Source of the DNA: ZLKRG08 sp964654815
GTDB taxonomy: Bacteria > Actinomycetota > Actinomycetes > Nanopelagicales > Nanopelagicaceae
Assembly: GCA_964654815.1 (NCBI GenBank)
Contig: CAZZLH010000002.1
Span: forward strand, 1 to 64,000
DNA length: 64,000 nt
Direction: 5' to 3'
Made by a program: the position numbers and the translations under genes
The notes under the pieces: model-generated
What the model saw: the letters and a program-made list of their open reading frames with translations, nothing else
Database searches by the model: none
Told to the model about the DNA's origin: nothing
Shown: positions 60,606 to 64,000 of the stretch, piece by piece
How the letters are laid out: each line of letters opens with the position of its first letter
Position numbering within the stretch: the first letter of the stretch is position 1

Positions 60606-61949
60606 TTACCCCAGTTCTTTTTTAACTACTTCAGCAAGCTGCGTTGCAACGCTAGAGGCAAGGGTATCAGTGCTGGCTTCAACCATCACTCGAACCAAGG
60701 CCTCGGTTCCGGATGCGCGCAATAAAACACGCCCCGAACCATTTAATTCTGCTTCAAACTTTTCTACTGCACTCTTGATGGCAGATGAATTAGCCAATTG
60801 CTCTTTTGCCACATCCTTGACGTTAATTAAAACTTGTGGGAATTTCTGCATAATTCCAGCTGCTTCTGCCAGAGTTTTTTTACTTCGCTTGAGCTCTTGC
60901 AGAAGCGATAATGCGGTAAGAATTCCATCACCCGTATTGGCGAATTTACGATTGATTACATGGCCGGATTGTTCGCCACCTAAAATCAAATCATCGCCAA
61001 GTAACTTCTCAAGTACGTAGCGATCACCAACGCTGGTGACCTCAACTTTTATGCCAGCTTGCTCCATCGCCTTGAAAAAGCCCAAATTGCTCATCACGGT
61101 TGCGACCACAGTTGACTTGGTTAGCTCGCCACGTTGATTCATGCCACTAGCCAAAATTGCCATGATTTGATCGCCATCTACCTCATTGCCGTCTGCATCT
61201 ACCGCCAAACAACGATCAGCGTCCCCATCATGAGCGATACCAAGATCTGCACCTTGCTTCTTCACCTCTGCTTTTAAGTAAGCAAGATGAGTTGAGCCAA
61301 CGCCATCATTGATATTCCAACCATCAGGTTTATTTGCTACCGCAAATACCTCTGCACCTGCTCGTTTTAGCGCCTCTGGCGCGACAAAACTTGCCGCGCC
61401 ATTTGCACAATCAACAACTACCTTCAATCCATCAAGTCGCTGGGTGACTGTGCCGTTTAGATAAGTCAGATAACGCTCCGCACCTTGACGGTCTTCTATT
61501 ACGCGACCAACATCTTTTCCGGTGGGGCGATTCCATGGTTCGGAGATTCTGGCTTGTATCTGATCTTCAATTGCATCATCTAATTTGCCGCCACCTCTGG
61601 CAAATAACTTAATGCCATTATCTGGCATTGGATTATGTGAGGCAGAGATCATGACACCGAGATCTGCTTGGCTCTGCGCTACCAGATAAGCGATTGCAGG
61701 GGTTGGGAGTACACCAACTCTGTAAACATCGACACCAGCGCTAGTTAATCCGGCAATCACCGCAGCCTCGAGAAATTCTCCAGATGCCCGAGAATCAGTA
61801 CCGACGATCGCTTTGGGGCGAGTTGATGAGCTCTGTGATTCCACCAAGATATGCGCCGCCGCAACGGCAACATCAAGTGCCAGTTCTGCGGTTAAATCGC
61901 GGTTAGCGAGGCCTCGGATTCCATCCGTTCCGAATAAACGCTCGCCCAT
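60606..61949 (-). CDS. glmM: Phosphoglucosamine mutase
   Basis: About 447 residues, normal length. Converts glucosamine-6-phosphate to glucosamine-1-phosphate. It opens MGERLFGTDGIRGLAN, with the catalytic serine in MISASHNPMPDNG, metal loop HDGDADRC, GGEQSGHVI and RASGTEALVRVM. I start at ATG 61949, 22 bp after the rpsI stop; the open frame runs 99 bp further up into rpsI, but that part has no family similarity. Confidence 0.95.
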   Translation of the reverse strand: MGERLFGTDGIRGLANRDLTAELALDVAVAAAHILVESQSSSTRPKAIVGTDSRASGEFLEAAVIAGLTSAGVDVYRVGVLPTPAIAYLVAQSQADLGVMISASHNPMPDNGIKLFARGGGKLDDAIEDQIQARISEPWNRPTGKDVGRVIEDRQGAERYLTYLNGTVTQRLDGLKVVVDCANGAASFVAPEALKRAGAEVFAVANKPDGWNINDGVGSTHLAYLKAEVKKQGADLGIAHDGDADRCLAVDADGNEVDGDQIMAILASGMNQRGELTKSTVVATVMSNLGFFKAMEQAGIKVEVTSVGDRYVLEKLLGDDLILGGEQSGHVINRKFANTGDGILTALSLLQELKRSKKTLAEAAGIMQKFPQVLINVKDVAKEQLANSSAIKSAVEKFEAELNGSGRVLLRASGTEALVRVMVEASTDTLASSVATQLAEVVKKELG

Positions 61950-61971
61950 AAGCGATAACTTATATGGTCGA

Positions 61972-62451
<480 letters not shown>

Positions 62452-62477
62452 TTATCTTCCTTAATTTTTCGCTCGAG

Positions 62478-62933
62478 TTACTTCTTGACAATCTGACTTA
62501 CTTGATCGAATACATATGGTGTCGGTGCCTGTGCTGAATGTGGGTGTTCTGCGCCGGCATACACCTTCAACTTGGTGGCTTGTGCGCGACCAACAGAGTT
62601 CTTTGGCAACATACCCTTAATAGCCTTCTCGACTGCGCGGGTTGGGTGCTTATCCATCAAATCACCGTAAACAGTTGAGGTTAATCCGCCTGGGAAACCA
62701 GAGTGGCGAATCGCTAACTTCTGTGAAGATTTGTTACCGGTCAATACGACCTTGTCAGCATTGATCACAATTACAAAGTCGCCCATATCCATATGTGGCG
62801 CGAAAGTCGGCTTATGCTTTCCGCGAAGTAGCGCAGCAGCATGACTGGCCAGACGTCCAAGTACGACATCTTCGGCATCGATGATGTGCCACTTACGGAC
62901 TGCATCACCTGGCTTTGGGCTGTATGTGCGCAC
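62478..62933 (-). CDS. rplM: 50S ribosomal protein L13
   Basis: 151 residues. Family motifs are WHIIDAEDVVLGRLAS, AALLRGKHKPTF, VLTGNK and HPTRAVEKAIKGMLPKN. The start is GTG at 62933, with AAGGAG nine bases upstream. It is cotranscribed with rpsI from the promoter at 62996-63025. Confidence 0.97.
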   Translation of the reverse strand: MRTYSPKPGDAVRKWHIIDAEDVVLGRLASHAAALLRGKHKPTFAPHMDMGDFVIVINADKVVLTGNKSSQKLAIRHSGFPGGLTSTVYGDLMDKHPTRAVEKAIKGMLPKNSVGRAQATKLKVYAGAEHPHSAQAPTPYVFDQVSQIVKK

Positions 62934-62968
62934 GCTTCTTGACTCCTTTTAATCTGCTCATTGATTGG

Positions 62969-62984
62969 GCAACCTAGAGGTTGC
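62969..62984 (-). promoter_or_regulatory. Hairpin in rplM-rpsI leader
   Basis: GCAACCT and AGGTTGC form a perfect dyad (7 bp, or 6 bp with a 4-base loop) in the untranslated leader, about 35 bp before the rplM start. It could be part of an autoregulatory leader; no known L13 leader is recognised. Confidence 0.55.
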
Positions 62985-62995
62985 GCAGAGGGGGA

Positions 62996-63025
62996 ACTTT
63001 ACCTTTTGAGCGTGGATGGGGTCAA
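62996..63025 (-). promoter_or_regulatory. rplM-rpsI promoter
   Basis: On the - strand TTGACC (63020-63025), an 18-bp spacer, then TAAAGT (62996-63001), close to the sigma-70 consensus. The bases upstream of and within the -35 box resemble those at the groESL promoter. Confidence 0.7.
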
Positions 63026-63056
63026 AACGAGCCTATTTCGCCCCTTTTTACGTATT

Positions 63057-64000
63057 TCAATGATCGAAAACGGGTTCATTTGACTCATATACCTGGCCAT
63101 TTGCCCCAAAAATCAAGAATCTGGTGAATCCCCGGCAGAACCACCGATCATGTGTCACTGTCATAACTGTGCCATCGTATCTATCCAAGGCATGCTCCAA
63201 ACTCTCTGCACTTGCAAGGTCCAAGTTATCCGTTGGTTCGTCCAGCAATAGCAAGGTATCGCCAGCTAACTCAAGTAGTAATACTTGAAAACGAGCCTGC
63301 TGACCGCCGGATAGTTGAGAGAATTTCTGATTTGAAGCTTGATCAATCTCATATTTTCCTAGAACTGATTTTGCCGCACCTAACTGCAATGAATATTCAT
63401 CCCAGAGAATCTCTAGCAAGGTCTTTCCTTCAAACTCCGGGTGCGCATGAGTTTGGGCAAAGTAACCGACCTCTACTCGAGCGCCGTATTTGAAATTACC
63501 GGAATATTTAACGCTCTGATCACCCGCAATCAATCGAAGAAAGTGCGACTTACCAGTACCATTTTTGCCAAGCACCGCGACTCTATCCCCATAAAATATT
63601 TCAAAATTAAAGTTCTCGGTTAATCCCTGTAACGAGAAATCTTCGAGGGTTAGGACACGAATTCCGGTACGCCCACCTTTCAAACCTACCTTCACATTCT
63701 GCTCAATCGGGGGCGACGGTGGTGGCCCAATCTCTTCAAACTTTCTTAATCGTGTCTGCATAGCACGATATTTGGAGGCCATATCAGGTGAAGACTTAGC
63801 CTGATTACGTAAGGTGAGTACCAATTCTTTCAATCGAGTATGTTCCTGCTCCCAGCGAAGCAGCAGCTCTGCAAATCGTTCATTACGTGCACGTCTTGCC
63901 TCATGCCAGGTGGAGAATTTGCCACCATGTACCCAAGCGGTATTGCCATTATGACCTTGCTCCAGCGCAACAATCTTGGTCGCGACCTCTTCGAGCAACT
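63057..64000 (-). CDS. ABC-F family ATPase, 5' end outside window
   Basis: About 314 residues of the C-terminal part. It starts in the linker after the first ABC domain (LLEEVATKIVALEQG, then a basic coiled-coil with RARNERFAELLLRWEQE), followed by the second ABC domain: Walker A GKNGTGKSH, signature LSGGQQAR and Walker B LLLLDEPTDNLD, with the switch histidine in VTHDRWF. ABC-F proteins act on the ribosome in translation control or antibiotic protection. The frame stays open to the right edge, so the gene continues beyond it. The exact subgroup cannot be told from this half. Confidence 0.9.
   Translation of the reverse strand, partial: LLEEVATKIVALEQGHNGNTAWVHGGKFSTWHEARRARNERFAELLLRWEQEHTRLKELVLTLRNQAKSSPDMASKYRAMQTRLRKFEEIGPPPSPPIEQNVKVGLKGGRTGIRVLTLEDFSLQGLTENFNFEIFYGDRVAVLGKNGTGKSHFLRLIAGDQSVKYSGNFKYGARVEVGYFAQTHAHPEFEGKTLLEILWDEYSLQLGAAKSVLGKYEIDQASNQKFSQLSGGQQARFQVLLLELAGDTLLLLDEPTDNLDLASAESLEHALDRYDGTVMTVTHDRWFCRGFTRFLIFGANGQVYESNEPVFDH

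Noticed and set aside
63000..63052. Possible terminator of the ABC-F gene (GGGG ... CCCC)
   Set aside because: The pairing is only four bases with a long loop, and the segment is better explained as the rplM promoter.

Overview
The window reads as a chromosome segment from a streamlined, moderate-GC actinobacterium, most likely a freshwater acI-type (Nanopelagicales/Planktophila-like) organism. The phylum call rests on gene families and gene order: actinobacterial-type DapD, the acyl-CoA carboxylase epsilon subunit between accD and maf, a PerM/DUF6350 protein between sucCD and purNH, a DUF3017-like protein beside folD, groES-groEL next to guaB-guaB3, and an S9 protein with an N-terminal extension. 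The lineage within the phylum is inferred from GC content a little under 50% by eye, very tight packing, many 4-bp stop/start overlaps, and missing accessory genes. I see no insertion sequence, prophage, CRISPR array, rRNA or tRNA.

Layout. 1-5.0 kb: the end of dapD, then a catabolic module (SDR divergent from an ACAD10/11-like acyl-CoA dehydrogenase, an APH-fold kinase and a zinc alcohol dehydrogenase). 5.0-11.4 kb: cell-envelope glycopolymer genes (SpoIID-like protein, TagGH-type ABC exporter, family-2 glycosyltransferase, LytR-CpsA-Psr ligase, UDP-glucose dehydrogenase). 11.4-18.3 kb: CoA-binding protein, purE-purK, birA, and the acyl-CoA carboxylase operon accD-accE-maf-accA. 18.3-31.9 kb: nucleoside uptake and salvage (phosphopentomutase/phosphomannomutase, deoC, two ALDH-like genes, a P450, add, deoA, cdd, and a BmpA-type ABC importer). 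32.2-35.7 kb: trpS, a CNNM/CorC protein and a stand-alone MsmK-type ATPase. 35.7-46.6 kb: a long leftward run pcrA-sucC-sucD-perM-purN-purH-folD-DUF3017-mdh-icd, joining purine synthesis to the TCA cycle. 46.6-54.2 kb: a PIG-L deacetylase, a secreted cyclophilin, guaA-guaB3-guaB, and groEL-groES under a CIRCE operator. 54.2-64 kb: tsaD-rimI-tsaB-tsaE-alr-acpS, PAP2, glmS, glmM, rpsI, rplM and the end of an ABC-F gene.

How the genes work together. The nucleoside block imports nucleosides (BmpA, ATPase, two permeases), deaminates them (Cdd, Add), phosphorolyses pyrimidine deoxynucleosides (DeoA), and directs the sugar phosphate through the mutase and DeoC to glyceraldehyde-3-phosphate and acetaldehyde, which the ALDH can oxidise. 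The first module looks like 4-hydroxyacyl-CoA catabolism by phosphorylation and phosphate elimination, as in ACAD10/11 and the Pseudomonas LvaA/LvaC route; that assignment is inference.

The sequence contains three runs of exactly 100 N. One (47376-47475) is flanked by identical 55-bp sequences and is almost certainly a contig-overlap artefact. The other two interrupt birA and a P450 gene. The most unusual real features are an IMP dehydrogenase without its CBS (Bateman) module, the ACAD10/11-like module, an in-frame 9-bp tandem repeat in a signal peptide, a half-length ALDH in the deo cluster, a BmpA protein without a lipobox cysteine, and a 24-bp near-palindrome in front of mdh.
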